Made by a program: the position numbers and the translations under genes. The notes below the pieces were generated by a model. The model worked only from the letters and a program-made list of their open reading frames with translations, had not been told where the DNA came from and made no database searches. DNA of 56,756 nt from assembly GCF_900188095.1 (NCBI RefSeq), contig NZ_FZOT01000022.1:1-56756 (forward strand), written 5' to 3'. The DNA is from Noviherbaspirillum humi (GTDB lineage: Bacteria > Pseudomonadota > Gammaproteobacteria > Burkholderiales > Burkholderiaceae_D). Of this stretch, positions 40,912 to 49,831 are shown piece after piece (positions within the stretch are counted from its first letter, which is position 1; every line of letters starts with the position of its first letter).

Positions 40912-41027
40912 TCGCCTACATCTTTCATTTCCCGCCCAGCGACATCTGGGAGATGGATGGTGCGGAGATCGACTTCTGGGCTGCTGAAGCGCAGAAGATT
41001 GCGGAAGCGCAGCGCGCGCAGGACTGA
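40639..41027 (+). CDS. Tail assembly chaperone, -1 frameshift fusion product
   Basis: At T-TTT-TTG (40872-40878) a -1 slip moves ribosomes from the 90-residue frame into GAWHWRDAVVLIAYIFHFPP and SDIWEMDGAEIDFWAAEAQK, ending at TGA 41025-41027, about 129 residues in all. The extension has no start of its own and fits the second chaperone domain. This is the lambda G/GT arrangement, also known in Mu-like tails. Confidence 0.75.
40872..40878 (+). promoter_or_regulatory. -1 ribosomal frameshift site
   Basis: The heptamer T TTT TTG in frame gat-ttt-ttg is of the X-XXY-YYZ type. It lies 11 codons before the unshifted stop, between tube and tape-measure genes. Confidence 0.75.
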
Positions 41028-41063
41028 CCGTTGCAGTCCGTTATTTTTTGCTACCATGTCCGC

Positions 41064-41270
41064 ATGGACAAGCACATCGATAACGGCCTGCCGGTCACCC
41101 TGCCCACCGACCCCAAGCGCGGCGTCGTCTCCAGCCTGCTGATTGCCGGGACGTACGTCACCGGCCTGCTCGGGCTCATCCCGGCGCTGTTAATCCTGCT
41201 GGTGCTGGGCGGCGTGTCGTTCGTCGGCGTCCGATTCCTCTGGCAGTTCGCGCACTTGCTGGCGAGCTGA
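41064..41270 (+). CDS. Small membrane protein
   Basis: A 68-residue protein from ATG 41064 with one long or two short hydrophobic segments (SLLIAGTYVTGLLGLIPALL, VLGGVSFVGVRFLW). It lies between chaperone and tape measure, followed by a terminator. No family recognised. Confidence 0.5.
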   Translation: MDKHIDNGLPVTLPTDPKRGVVSSLLIAGTYVTGLLGLIPALLILLVLGGVSFVGVRFLWQFAHLLAS

Positions 41271-41288
41271 TCCGACTTCATTCCTTCG

Positions 41289-41313
41289 AAACCCGCCTGA
41301 TGGCGGGTTTTTT
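41289..41313 (+). terminator. Intra-operon terminator
   Basis: AAACCCGCC and GGCGGGTTT pair around TGAT, followed by TTTGTTTTT. It lies just before the tape-measure gene. Confidence 0.85.
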
Positions 41314-41329
41314 GTTTTTAAAGCGAACC

Positions 41330-42925
41330 ATGGCGCAGACCAAGACCGAAATCGTCATTTCCGCCGTCGACAAGGCGACCGCGACGCTGAACCAGGTCGG
41401 CGCCAAGCTGGAAGGGTTGATCAAGCCGGCCGGCGACGTGCACAAGGCGCTGGGCAAGCTGTATGACGCCACGGGAGTCGGTGCGGTCAAGTCGGCCGTC
41501 GGCAACCTGTCGAAGTCGCTGGTGGGTCTGGCCACCAGTACGGTCGGCATTGCCGGCGTGTATTCCGGCACCATCGGCGAGATCCTGCGCTTTGGCATTA
41601 CCGCCGCCGAGACCGCCGACCAGGTCGGAGACTTGGCCGAGAAGTACCAGGTGCACGCCAACACGCTGCAGGTGTTCGGCGCGCTGGTCGAAGAAGACGG
41701 CGGCACCATGGAAGACGCCGCGGCGGCGATCGGCAAGCTGAAGAAAGCCATGAACGAGGCTACGCATGGCGGCAAGGAGCAGGCCGCCGCCTTCGCCGGC
41801 GTCGGCATCTCCGTGGCCGAGCTGCGCTCCATGAAGCCGGAGCAGGTGATGGAGCGCATGGCCGGCGCCTTCAAGGGGTCGGAAAACGACCTGGCCAAGC
41901 AGGCGGTGCTGCTGGAGCTCATGGGCAAGAATGGCCAGACCATGATGGGCACTTTCAACCGCGGCGCCGACGGCATCAAGAACAAGTTCGCCGAGATGCG
42001 GGCCGATGGCCGGCTGTTCACCGAAGACCAGCTGCAGCAGGCCGATGCGTTCGACAAGACCTGGAAGCGGCTGCAAGGCACCTTCAACGGCATCAAGACG
42101 GCGCTGGGCCTGCGCCTGGCGGAAAAGCTGCAGCCGATGTTCGAGAACATCCAGAAGTGGGTGGTGGCGAACCGGGCGCTGATCGACAGCAAGTTCGACG
42201 CCTTCTTGCAGAAGCTGCCGGCGATGATCGATCTCGGCGTGCAGATGTTCAAAGGCCTGTGGGGCGTGGCGCAGCTGGTGGGCAGCGCATTCAAGACGCT
42301 CAACAGCGTGCTGGGCCCGACCGGCACCACGCTGGCGATGCTGGGCGGGATCATGTCGCCGGTGATCCTGGCGGCCGGCAGCCTGGCATGGGCGGTGGGC
42401 GGCGTGGCGGTCAAGATCGGCATGCTGGCGTGGCAGTTCGCGCCGGCGGCGATAGCGGCGCTCAAAACCCTCTGGGTGGTGATGCGCGCGCATCCGATCG
42501 GCGCGATCATCGCTGCCGTCGTCGGGCTGGGCGTCATCGTCTACCAGAACTGGGACAGCATCGTCGACTACGTCAGCGGCGCGTGGAACCGGATCAAATC
42601 GGTGTTCAGCGTCAATTTTTTCGACGGCATCATCCAATTGTGGATGGAATCCTGGCAGGCACTGGGCAACGGCATCCTCGGCATCATCAAGTCGATCCTG
42701 CCGGACAAGCTGATGCCGGAGGCGCTGAAAAACTTCAATTTCACCTTCGCCACCGATCGCGCCAACGGCATGACGGCAGCGCAGGCGGCCAAGAACAAGA
42801 CCGAGGTCGGCGGCACGCTCAAGATCCAGGTCGAGGGCGGGCAGGCCAAGGTGACGGAACTGACCAAGACGGGCGATGCGATGGATATCGACGTGATGGC
42901 CGGCATCATGATGGCGGGGGCATAG
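41330..42925 (+). CDS. Tail tape measure protein
   Basis: A 531-residue protein from ATG 41330. Coiled N-terminal part (AVDKATATLNQVGAKLEGLI), GIGxV-type helices, and hydrophobic segments in the last third (GTTLAMLGGIMSPVILAAGS, PIGAIIAAVVGLGVIVYQNW). It sets tail length and may help DNA cross the inner membrane. It is on the short side for a tape measure, implying a short contractile tail. Confidence 0.9.
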   Translation: MAQTKTEIVISAVDKATATLNQVGAKLEGLIKPAGDVHKALGKLYDATGVGAVKSAVGNLSKSLVGLATSTVGIAGVYSGTIGEILRFGITAAETADQVGDLAEKYQVHANTLQVFGALVEEDGGTMEDAAAAIGKLKKAMNEATHGGKEQAAAFAGVGISVAELRSMKPEQVMERMAGAFKGSENDLAKQAVLLELMGKNGQTMMGTFNRGADGIKNKFAEMRADGRLFTEDQLQQADAFDKTWKRLQGTFNGIKTALGLRLAEKLQPMFENIQKWVVANRALIDSKFDAFLQKLPAMIDLGVQMFKGLWGVAQLVGSAFKTLNSVLGPTGTTLAMLGGIMSPVILAAGSLAWAVGGVAVKIGMLAWQFAPAAIAALKTLWVVMRAHPIGAIIAAVVGLGVIVYQNWDSIVDYVSGAWNRIKSVFSVNFFDGIIQLWMESWQALGNGILGIIKSILPDKLMPEALKNFNFTFATDRANGMTAAQAAKNKTEVGGTLKIQVEGGQAKVTELTKTGDAMDIDVMAGIMMAGA

Positions 42926-44098
42926 ATGGCATGGCGAGATAACCTGCGGCCGGCGAGCTTTCGCGGTGTGCCGTTTTCCGTCGATGGCGCCACGCTGAAC
43001 GCTGGCCGGCGCCTGGCACGGCACGAATATCCGCAGCGCGACATCCCGTACATGGAAGACATGGGCCGCAAGGCGCGGGAATACAAGGTCGAGGCGCTGA
43101 TCGTCGGCGCCGACTACATGGCCGGCCGCGACCGGCTGCTGGCCGCGATCGAGGAAGCGGGGCCGGGCCAGCTGGTGCACCCGTACTACGGCACCCTGTC
43201 GGTGGTCGTCAGCGGTGACGTGCAGCTGACGGAAACCACCCGCGAAGGCGGCATGGTCAAGGTGACCATGACCTTCGTGGAGGCTGGCCAGCAGGAAACG
43301 CCGCAGGCCAGCACCGATACCCGGGCCGTGCTCGATGACCAGAAGCAGGCCAGCGGCGAGGCGATTGCGGACAGCTTCGCCAGCGATTTCTCGGTCGACG
43401 ATGTCCAGGATTTCGTGGCGCAGGATGCGCTCGATTCGGTTGGCAAGTTGCTGAAGCTACCCGGCGTGGCGCTGGGCAACCTGGCCATGCTGCGCGCCAA
43501 TCCGGTGTCGGCGCTGGCCGCGTTGTTGCCCGAGAATCTCGCCGGCTCGCTGCTGAATCCGGCGGCGCTGGCGCGGGGCATCCTGGCGCTGGTGCGCAGC
43601 GCCTCCGACCTGACAGCGCTGCTCGGCTTTGCCTTGCCGGCGATTGCCAGCAGCGCAGTCACGCCGTCGAGAAAGGCGCAGGCCGGCAACCGCGCCGCAC
43701 TCTCTGGCCTGGTGCAGCAGGCAGCGGCGGTCGAGCGCGTGTATACGCTGGCCACGACCGAGCCGCAAACCCTGACGGAAGCGAGAATGCTGCGCGCCGA
43801 GATCGTCAGCCGCGCCGATGCGGTACTGCTGGCCGACGGCATTTCGCAGGATGCGGCCGATGCCATTGTGCAGCTGCGCACCGATGCGATTAAACACTTC
43901 AGCAGGCAGACGGCCGGCGTGCCGCAGCTGGTGAGCATCACGCCGCGCGCGGTGCTGCCCAGTGTCGTGCTGGCGCACGATTTTTATGGCGATGCCTGGC
44001 GTGACGCCGCCCGCGATGCGGACCTGGTGGCGCGTAACCGGGTGCGCCATCCGGGCTTCGTTGCCGCCGGCGCGCCGCTGCAGTTCATTAACGAATAA
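42926..44098 (+). CDS. DNA circularisation protein, Mu gpN-like
   Basis: A 390-residue baseplate-hub protein (MAWRDNLRPASFRGVPFSVD, YPQRDIPYMEDMGRKAREYK, HPYYGTLSVVVSGDVQLTET). It starts right after the tape-measure stop. The gpN family joins the tail end and baseplate. Confidence 0.93.
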   Translation: MAWRDNLRPASFRGVPFSVDGATLNAGRRLARHEYPQRDIPYMEDMGRKAREYKVEALIVGADYMAGRDRLLAAIEEAGPGQLVHPYYGTLSVVVSGDVQLTETTREGGMVKVTMTFVEAGQQETPQASTDTRAVLDDQKQASGEAIADSFASDFSVDDVQDFVAQDALDSVGKLLKLPGVALGNLAMLRANPVSALAALLPENLAGSLLNPAALARGILALVRSASDLTALLGFALPAIASSAVTPSRKAQAGNRAALSGLVQQAAAVERVYTLATTEPQTLTEARMLRAEIVSRADAVLLADGISQDAADAIVQLRTDAIKHFSRQTAGVPQLVSITPRAVLPSVVLAHDFYGDAWRDAARDADLVARNRVRHPGFVAAGAPLQFINE

Positions 44099-44100
44099 CC

Positions 44101-45273
44101 ATGACGCCATCCAATCTGTTGACGCTGCGAGTCGGCGGGCAGGTGTTCGCCGGCTGGAAGGCGATCACCGTGCGCACCGGCATCGAGCAGCTGGCCGGCA
44201 CCTTCGAGCTCGGCATCACCGAGCGCTGGCCCGGTCAGCCGAAGGACTGGGTGATCCCGCCAGGGGAAGCGTGCTCCATCGAAATCGGCGACGACACGGT
44301 CATCTCGGGCTATGTCGACGCGGTGGCGGTCAGCTACGACGCCAACGCGCATGACATCAAAGTCACCGGGCGGGACCGGGCCGGCGATCTGGTCGACTGT
44401 TCGGCGCCGTCGACGGCGTTTGCCAATCAGACCTTCGAGCAGATCGCCAGCGCGCTGTGCACGCCGTACGGCATCGAGGTGTTCGACGAGACGGTCGGTG
44501 GCAAGAAGCTGACCACCAAGCAGAAAAAGGCGGGCAAGAAGGGCACGCCGCCGAAGAAAGCACGGGTTGCCGGGCACGTGCCGAAGCAGGCGTGCCAGAA
44601 CGGCGAGACGGTGTTCAAAACGCTGGAAAAGCTGGCCCGCAACGAAGGCGTGCTGCTGGTGTCCGATGGCGAAGGTGGCCTGGTCATCACGCGCGCCGGC
44701 ATGGGTGGCCATTGCGCCACCGTGCTCGAGCAGGGCAAGAATATCCTGCGTGCGTCGTTCGAGCATAGCCACGCGGCACTGTTCAGCGAGATCACGGTGA
44801 AAGGGCAGGCGGCGGCGGCCGGCGCCGGCAAATTTGATCTGAGCACGGCCGCACCGAAAGCGACGGTCGCCCGCGCACCAGGTGCAAAGACGGGCAACTC
44901 GCAGATCACGCGCTATCGACCCTTGATCATCCTGGCGGAGACGCAGGCCGATGCCCGGCGCTGCCGGCTGCGCGCCGAATGGGAGGCGGCCAACCGGGAA
45001 GCGAAGTCGAAAAAGGTGGTCATCACCGTGCAGGGCTGGCGCGAGCCGGATACCGGCGAGCTGTGGCAGATCAACAAGATGGTGCGCGTGAAATGCCCAT
45101 GGATGCGGCTCGATGGCTGGTGGCTGATTTCATCGGTCACCTACAAGCTCGACGAGGGCGGCTCCACGGCGGATTTGTCCCTGGTGTCGGACAAGGCATT
45201 TGACCAGCTGCCGGAAATCCCGGATCCCGCCGCGGGTGCAACAGTCAGCAAATTTCAGGTGGTCAAAAAATGA
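44101..45273 (+). CDS. Baseplate hub protein, Mu gpP-like
   Basis: A 390-residue protein (LTLRVGGQVFAGWKAITVRT, GIEQLAGTFELGITERWPGQ, AVSYDANAHDIKVTGRDRAG). It fits gpP/late control D hubs. A basic insert GKKLTTKQKKAGKKGTPPKK near 135-155 is unusual. Overlaps the next gene by 4 bases. Confidence 0.92.
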   Translation: MTPSNLLTLRVGGQVFAGWKAITVRTGIEQLAGTFELGITERWPGQPKDWVIPPGEACSIEIGDDTVISGYVDAVAVSYDANAHDIKVTGRDRAGDLVDCSAPSTAFANQTFEQIASALCTPYGIEVFDETVGGKKLTTKQKKAGKKGTPPKKARVAGHVPKQACQNGETVFKTLEKLARNEGVLLVSDGEGGLVITRAGMGGHCATVLEQGKNILRASFEHSHAALFSEITVKGQAAAAGAGKFDLSTAAPKATVARAPGAKTGNSQITRYRPLIILAETQADARRCRLRAEWEAANREAKSKKVVITVQGWREPDTGELWQINKMVRVKCPWMRLDGWWLISSVTYKLDEGGSTADLSLVSDKAFDQLPEIPDPAAGATVSKFQVVKK

Positions 45274-45860
45274 TTGAAATGGTGAACCGGCTGACCGAGG
45301 ACATGCGCAACCGCGTGCGGCTGATGGTGGGCCGGGCGATCCTGTCCGTCGTCAATGATGCCGGCGCGATCCAGACCGCGCAGGCGCAGCTGCTGGCCGA
45401 CGAGGTGCAGGATGATGCCGAGCGCATCCAGGAGTATGGCTTCACCTCGGTGCCGCTGCCGGGCGCCGAGGCGGTGCTGGCGTTTGTCGGCGGCAATCGC
45501 GATCACGGCCTGATCATCGCCGTCGACGACCGGAGATATCGGCTGACGGGGTTGGCCGGCGGTGAAGTGGCAATTTATGACGACCTTGGCCAGAAGGTGC
45601 ATTTAACCCGCGACGGCATCGTGGTCGATGGTGCCGGGAAGCAGATCACCTTCACCAACACGCCGAAGGTGCGCATCGAGGCGCAGCTGGAGGTGACGCA
45701 GAACATCGTCGGCCAACAGAACATCACCGCCACCCAGAACATCGCCGACCAGGGCGGCGGCACGGGCAAGACGATGGCATCCATGCGCAGCACCTACAAC
45801 AGCCACACCCACAACGATCCGCAGGGCGGCACCGTCAATACCCCGAATCAGGCAATGTAA
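45270..45860 (+). CDS. Baseplate spike protein, Mu gp45-like
   Basis: A 196-residue protein: OB-fold part (about 1-95, EYGFTSVPLPGAEAVLAFVG) then a repetitive beta-helix part (NIVGQQNITATQNIADQGGG, TYNSHTHNDPQGGTVNTPNQ). The HTHNDPQGG-type tip may bind a metal ion, as in gp45/gpV spikes. It pierces the outer membrane. Confidence 0.92.
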   Translation: MIEMVNRLTEDMRNRVRLMVGRAILSVVNDAGAIQTAQAQLLADEVQDDAERIQEYGFTSVPLPGAEAVLAFVGGNRDHGLIIAVDDRRYRLTGLAGGEVAIYDDLGQKVHLTRDGIVVDGAGKQITFTNTPKVRIEAQLEVTQNIVGQQNITATQNIADQGGGTGKTMASMRSTYNSHTHNDPQGGTVNTPNQAM

Positions 45861-46328
45861 ATGGACATCGAACTGTTCTGGAATGGCCCCGGCGCGCGCG
45901 CCGATATCGGCTTTGCCGGCGGAGACGTAGCCTGCGACCACGACATCAAGACCGCGGTGCTGTTATCTCTATTTACCGATCGCCGCGCCGAAGGCGACGA
46001 TGCGCTGCCGGATCCGGCGGCGTCTCGCCGCGGCTGGTGGGGCGATGCGCTGGATGGCGTCGGCGCCGGGCGCCGCATCGGTTCGCGGCTGTGGCTGCTG
46101 GGCCGCGAAAAACAACTCCCCGAAATCGTCGCTCGCGCCCGCGAGTATGCACAGGAGGCGCTGCAGTGGCTCGTCGATGACGGCGTCGCCAGCAGGGTGA
46201 CGGTCGATGCGCAAATCGTGGCGCCCGGCGTGCTCGGACTGGCCGTGACGGTGATTCGCGAGCGGCGCGCGCCGCAGAAATTCCGCTTCGAGTTCGCCTG
46301 GACCGATGCCAACCAAGTGAGGAGCTGA
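45861..46328 (+). CDS. Baseplate wedge protein, Mu gp46-like
   Basis: A 155-residue protein (FWNGPGARADIGFAGGDVAC, LKT-type start; SLFTDRRAEGDDALPDP, RRGWWGDALDGVGAGRRIGS). It is the gp46 family of Mu baseplates. Shares a base with the next start. Confidence 0.9.
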   Translation: MDIELFWNGPGARADIGFAGGDVACDHDIKTAVLLSLFTDRRAEGDDALPDPAASRRGWWGDALDGVGAGRRIGSRLWLLGREKQLPEIVARAREYAQEALQWLVDDGVASRVTVDAQIVAPGVLGLAVTVIRERRAPQKFRFEFAWTDANQVRS

Positions 46329-47383
46329 TGCCTTTTAACCGTCCCACCCTTCAAACGCTGATCGACCGCGCGCTGGCCGACATGAACAGCCGGCTGCCCG
46401 AGGGCGATTCCCGCCTGGCCGCCAGCGTGCTGAACGTGCTGGCCTACGTCAACGGCGGCGCGGCCAGCGGCCTGTACGGGTACCTCGACTGGCTGTCGGC
46501 GCAGCTCATGATCGACACCTGCGAGCAGGAATACCTCGATCGCTGGGCCGGCATCTGGGGCGTCACCCGCACCGCCGCGGCGCCTGCCACCGGCAACGTC
46601 ACGCTGACCGGATCTGCCGGCGCCACGGTGCCGGCCGGCTCGCTGCTGCAGCGCGCCGATGGCCAGCAATTCCGCACCAGCGCCGACGTCACGCTGTCCG
46701 CCGGTACCGGCACCGCCGCGGTGACCTCTATCGCCAGCGGCGCGGCCGCCAATACCGCGGCGGGGGTGGTCCTGGTGCTGGTGTCGCCGGTCGTGGGCGT
46801 GAATTCGTCGGCCAGCGTGGCCACCGGCGGCCTGAGCGGCGCGGCCGATGCCGAAGCCGACGACGCGCTGCGATCCCGGCTGCTGGCGAGAATCCAGACC
46901 CCGCCGCATGGCGGCAGCAGCAACGATTATCTGTCCTGGTCTCTGGAAGTCGCCGGTGTCACGCGCGCCTGGGTGTATCCGCAGGAGCTCGGCGCCGGTA
47001 CGGTGACCGTGCGCTTCGTGCGCGACAACGACACCAGCCTGATCCCGGATGCGGGCGAGGTGGCGACGGTGCAGGCGTATCTCGATGCGCGGCGCCCGGT
47101 GACGGCGCAGGTGACGGTGGCCGCGCCGATCGCCGATACCCTGAATTTCCAGATTCAGGCGGTGAGCCCTAACACGGCGGCGGTGCAGGCGGCGATCCAG
47201 GCGGAACTGGCGGACCTGCTGCTGCGCGAAGCCACGCCGGGCGGCACGCTGTACCTGTCGCATATCCGTGCCGCCATCAGCGCCGCCGCCGGTGAGGCGA
47301 ATCACGTGCTGGTGTCGCCAAGCGCCGATGTCGTCAGCGCCACCGGCCACATGCCGGTCATGGGAGCGATCACATGGCTGTAA
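46328..47383 (+). CDS. Baseplate J-like protein, Mu gp47-like
   Basis: A 351-residue protein (FNRPTLQTLIDRALADMNSR, YLDRWAGIWGVTRTAAAPAT, RLLARIQTPPHGGSSNDYLS). It belongs to the baseplate J/gp47 family and forms the wedge with gp46 and gp48 products. Confidence 0.93.
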   Translation: MPFNRPTLQTLIDRALADMNSRLPEGDSRLAASVLNVLAYVNGGAASGLYGYLDWLSAQLMIDTCEQEYLDRWAGIWGVTRTAAAPATGNVTLTGSAGATVPAGSLLQRADGQQFRTSADVTLSAGTGTAAVTSIASGAAANTAAGVVLVLVSPVVGVNSSASVATGGLSGAADAEADDALRSRLLARIQTPPHGGSSNDYLSWSLEVAGVTRAWVYPQELGAGTVTVRFVRDNDTSLIPDAGEVATVQAYLDARRPVTAQVTVAAPIADTLNFQIQAVSPNTAAVQAAIQAELADLLLREATPGGTLYLSHIRAAISAAAGEANHVLVSPSADVVSATGHMPVMGAITWL

Positions 47384-47970
47384 GTGCGATCGACTACCTG
47401 CGCCAGCTGCAAGCGCTGCTGCCGCACGGCGCCGTCTGGCCGAGAAACGATGACGCGGCGCTGACCCGGCTGCTGCAGGCGGCAGCCGATGAACTGGCGC
47501 GCATCGATGCCCGCTCCGAGCAGCTGGTGAGTGAAGCCGATCCGCGCACCACCGCCGAGCTGCTGGCCGACTGGGAGCGAAATGCCGGCCTGCCGGATCC
47601 GGCGCTGGTGGTCGCCGGCCTGTCGCAAAGCGTGGCGCAGCGCAGAACGGCACTGGTGACCCGGCTGACGACCGTCGGCGGGCAGTCGCCGGCGTATTTC
47701 ATCGCGCTGGCCGGCGCGCTCGGCTACACGGTGACGATCACCGATTTCAAACCATTCCAGGCGGGGGTAAGCCGCTGCGGCGCCCGGCTCACCAACGGCG
47801 CGTGGCGGCATGCCTGGCAGGTCAACGGGGCGCTCAACACCGTCACGCCATTTCGGGCCGGCCAGTCGGCGGCGGGTGATCCGCTCAATGCCTGGGGCAA
47901 CCAGCTGCTCGAGGCCGTGCTGAGCCGGTTCAAGCCGGCGCACACGACCGTCCTCTTCGCTTACTCGTAA
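47374..47970 (+). CDS. Baseplate wedge protein, Mu gp48-like (DUF2313)
   Basis: A 198-residue protein (AIDYLRQLQALLPHGAVWPR, ELLADWERNAGLPDPALVVA, FKPFQAGVSRCGARLTNGAW). It matches gp48/DUF2313, which links the wedge to tail fibres. Overlaps gp47 by 10 bases. Confidence 0.9.
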   Translation: MAVSAIDYLRQLQALLPHGAVWPRNDDAALTRLLQAAADELARIDARSEQLVSEADPRTTAELLADWERNAGLPDPALVVAGLSQSVAQRRTALVTRLTTVGGQSPAYFIALAGALGYTVTITDFKPFQAGVSRCGARLTNGAWRHAWQVNGALNTVTPFRAGQSAAGDPLNAWGNQLLEAVLSRFKPAHTTVLFAYS

Positions 47971-47980
47971 GGAGAAACAC

Positions 47981-48553
47981 ATGCACCGTACCGATGCCGC
48001 AGGTTATGCGGTAGGGAATCTTTTTACCGATGGCAATCCGTCTTCGGGCATCCCGGCCAGCGTCTTGGACGCCGCCTGGCTCAACGACGTGCAGGAGACG
48101 CTGGTCTCGGTGATCGCCGCCGCCGGCATCGCGTTGGCCAAGGGCGACTACACGCAGCTCCTGACCGCCTTGCGCTCGGCCGGCGTGTTCCAGACCCAGT
48201 CACAGGGAGATAGCACGACCAAGGCCGCGACCACGGCGTTCGTCGCTGCGGCAGCCATCGGCCTGGGCCAAAGCTGGACCGACGTCACGTCGAGCCGCGC
48301 GCTGAACACGAGCTACACCAATACGACCGGCAAGCCAATCATGATTTCGGTCTGCGCTACGAACTCAGTGTCCAATAGCACGGTAGCACTTGCGCTCACC
48401 ATTGGGGGCGTGAGCAGTATTGCGAACAACAGCCGGGTGGCAGGAGGCATTGGTAATGATGCGCTGGCGGTGGTAGCCATCGTGCCCCCAGGGGCGACCT
48501 ATCAAGCGTCTGCAACCCAAGCAAACTTGCTGGCATGGCGCGAGATGCGCTAA
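47981..48553 (+). CDS. Tail fibre protein
   Basis: A 190-residue protein (GNLFTDGNPSSGIPASVLDA, AWLNDVQETLVSVIAAAGIA, TKAATTAFVAAAAIG). The N-terminus is a common fibre-attachment sequence. The C-terminal beta-rich half (about 95-190) is probably a short receptor-binding tip. It is short for a fibre. Confidence 0.8.
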   Translation: MHRTDAAGYAVGNLFTDGNPSSGIPASVLDAAWLNDVQETLVSVIAAAGIALAKGDYTQLLTALRSAGVFQTQSQGDSTTKAATTAFVAAAAIGLGQSWTDVTSSRALNTSYTNTTGKPIMISVCATNSVSNSTVALALTIGGVSSIANNSRVAGGIGNDALAVVAIVPPGATYQASATQANLLAWREMR

Positions 48554-48567
48554 CAAGGAGGTAACGC

Positions 48568-48990
48568 ATGAAACATTACATTAACGCTGCCGGCGGATTG
48601 TTCGCTTTTGAAGACGATGGTTCACAAGACGAGTTCATCACTGACGACATGCGGCTGGCCACGGAAGCGGAAATCGCCGCCATCCAGAATCCAACGTCGG
48701 CCTATGCCGACGTGTTCGTCGGCGCCATGAATGTCGTGCGCATCAAGCGCGAGGAAATCCTGAACCGCCTGGCCGGCATCGGCTTCGCGGCGCTGGCCGA
48801 AGGCGATGCCGCCACCGCGCAGGCGATCGTGGCCACGCGCCAGTCGCTGCTCGACATCACCAAAAATGCCGGCATTCTCGCCGCCACCGATGAAAGCAGC
48901 CTGCGCGATGCCATCCTGGCAGCCTATGGCGCCATCGTCGCGGCCACGCCGGCGAACGTGCAGACCGCCTTCCGCGGAGTCGACCTGTGA
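48568..48990 (+). CDS. Fibre-associated or tail fibre assembly-like protein
   Basis: A 140-residue protein (MKHYINAAGGLFAFEDDGSQ, DEFITDDMRLATEAEIAAIQ) that starts like tail fibre assembly chaperones and continues with helices. AAGGAGG before the ATG. It pairs with the upstream fibre gene. Confidence 0.65.
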   Translation: MKHYINAAGGLFAFEDDGSQDEFITDDMRLATEAEIAAIQNPTSAYADVFVGAMNVVRIKREEILNRLAGIGFAALAEGDAATAQAIVATRQSLLDITKNAGILAATDESSLRDAILAAYGAIVAATPANVQTAFRGVDL

Positions 48991-49331
48991 TCGGCCTGCA
49001 GCTGGTGGCCGGCTGCTTCGCCGGCGCTTACCTGCTCTGGCTTTTTTACCTCGCCGTGATGAGCCTGCAGCGTGCCCGCGATGCGGGCACGATCCCGAGG
49101 CCCGCCTACCTGCTCGGCCTGCCGATCCTCTATCTCGGGCTGGTCATCGACTTCGCCTGCAACGTAATGGTCGCCTCGCTGCTCTTCCTCGAGCTGCCGC
49201 GGGAATGGCTGGTGTCGGCGCGCGTGTCCCGCCACTGTCGCTCGGGCGTCGGCTGGAGAGGCACGCTCGGGTGTTGGATTTGCCATTCGCTGCTCGATGC
49301 TTTCGATCCATCCGGACGACATTGCAAGTAA
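48987..49331 (+). CDS. Membrane protein in the tail region
   Basis: A 114-residue protein with two hydrophobic helices (LQLVAGCFAGAYLLWLFYLA, LLGLPILYLGLVIDFACNV) and a cytoplasmic Cys/His-rich end (GWRGTLGCWICHSLLDAFDP). I have the impression that proteins of this type recur in other betaproteobacterial phages, but the function is unknown. Confidence 0.65.
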   Translation: MIGLQLVAGCFAGAYLLWLFYLAVMSLQRARDAGTIPRPAYLLGLPILYLGLVIDFACNVMVASLLFLELPREWLVSARVSRHCRSGVGWRGTLGCWICHSLLDAFDPSGRHCK

Positions 49332-49334
49332 CCC

Positions 49335-49361
49335 GCCCGCCGCACGCGGGCTTTATTTTTT
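49335..49361 (+). terminator. Intra-operon terminator
   Basis: GCCCGC and GCGGGC pair around CGCAC, followed by TTTATTTTTT. Located between the membrane protein and the next structural gene. Confidence 0.8.
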
Positions 49362-49369
49362 GGACCCCC

Positions 49370-49831
49370 ATGCTGCCCAATCCGATCCCGATCCAGTTCG
49401 ACCTGGCGCCCGGCCAGATGGCGTTATCCGGCGTGGTGCGCCTGCCGAAGATTTATCAGGGCGCGCCGTACCAGGCCGCGTTCGCGCTGCAGAACGCGAC
49501 TGACGCCAGTTACCGCGACTTTTCCGGATACGACGAGATCCTCATGCAGGCGCGCCTGGGCCAGGGGCGCCCGGTCCTGTTCGAGCTGACCCAGAGCGCC
49601 GGCACGATCGGCCCGACCACGGTCGACCTTGATGGCGAGACGATTCCCGCCTTTCAGTTTGATTTTCCGGCCGCGGTGACTGAAGCCCTCGAATTGCCGG
49701 TGGCGCTGCAGCCGCAGATCAACGAGGTGCGCTTCGTGTTCGACGTCGAGCTGATCGCGGACGGTGTCGTCGTGGAGCGGCTGGCGCAGGGCATGGGCCT
49801 GATTGTTGTCAATACCACGAGGGCAGCATGA
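49370..49831 (+). CDS. Phage structural protein, unknown
   Basis: A 153-residue beta-rich protein from ATG 49370 (IPIQFDLAPGQMALSGVVRL, YRDFSGYDEILMQARLGQGR). It looks like a small virion beta-sandwich. The stop overlaps the next ATG. Confidence 0.6.
   Translation: MLPNPIPIQFDLAPGQMALSGVVRLPKIYQGAPYQAAFALQNATDASYRDFSGYDEILMQARLGQGRPVLFELTQSAGTIGPTTVDLDGETIPAFQFDFPAAVTEALELPVALQPQINEVRFVFDVELIADGVVVERLAQGMGLIVVNTTRAA

Noticed and set aside
41318-43180. 620-residue minus-strand open frame opposite the tape measure
   Set aside because: Same antisense pattern; the plus strand has known phage proteins in operon order.
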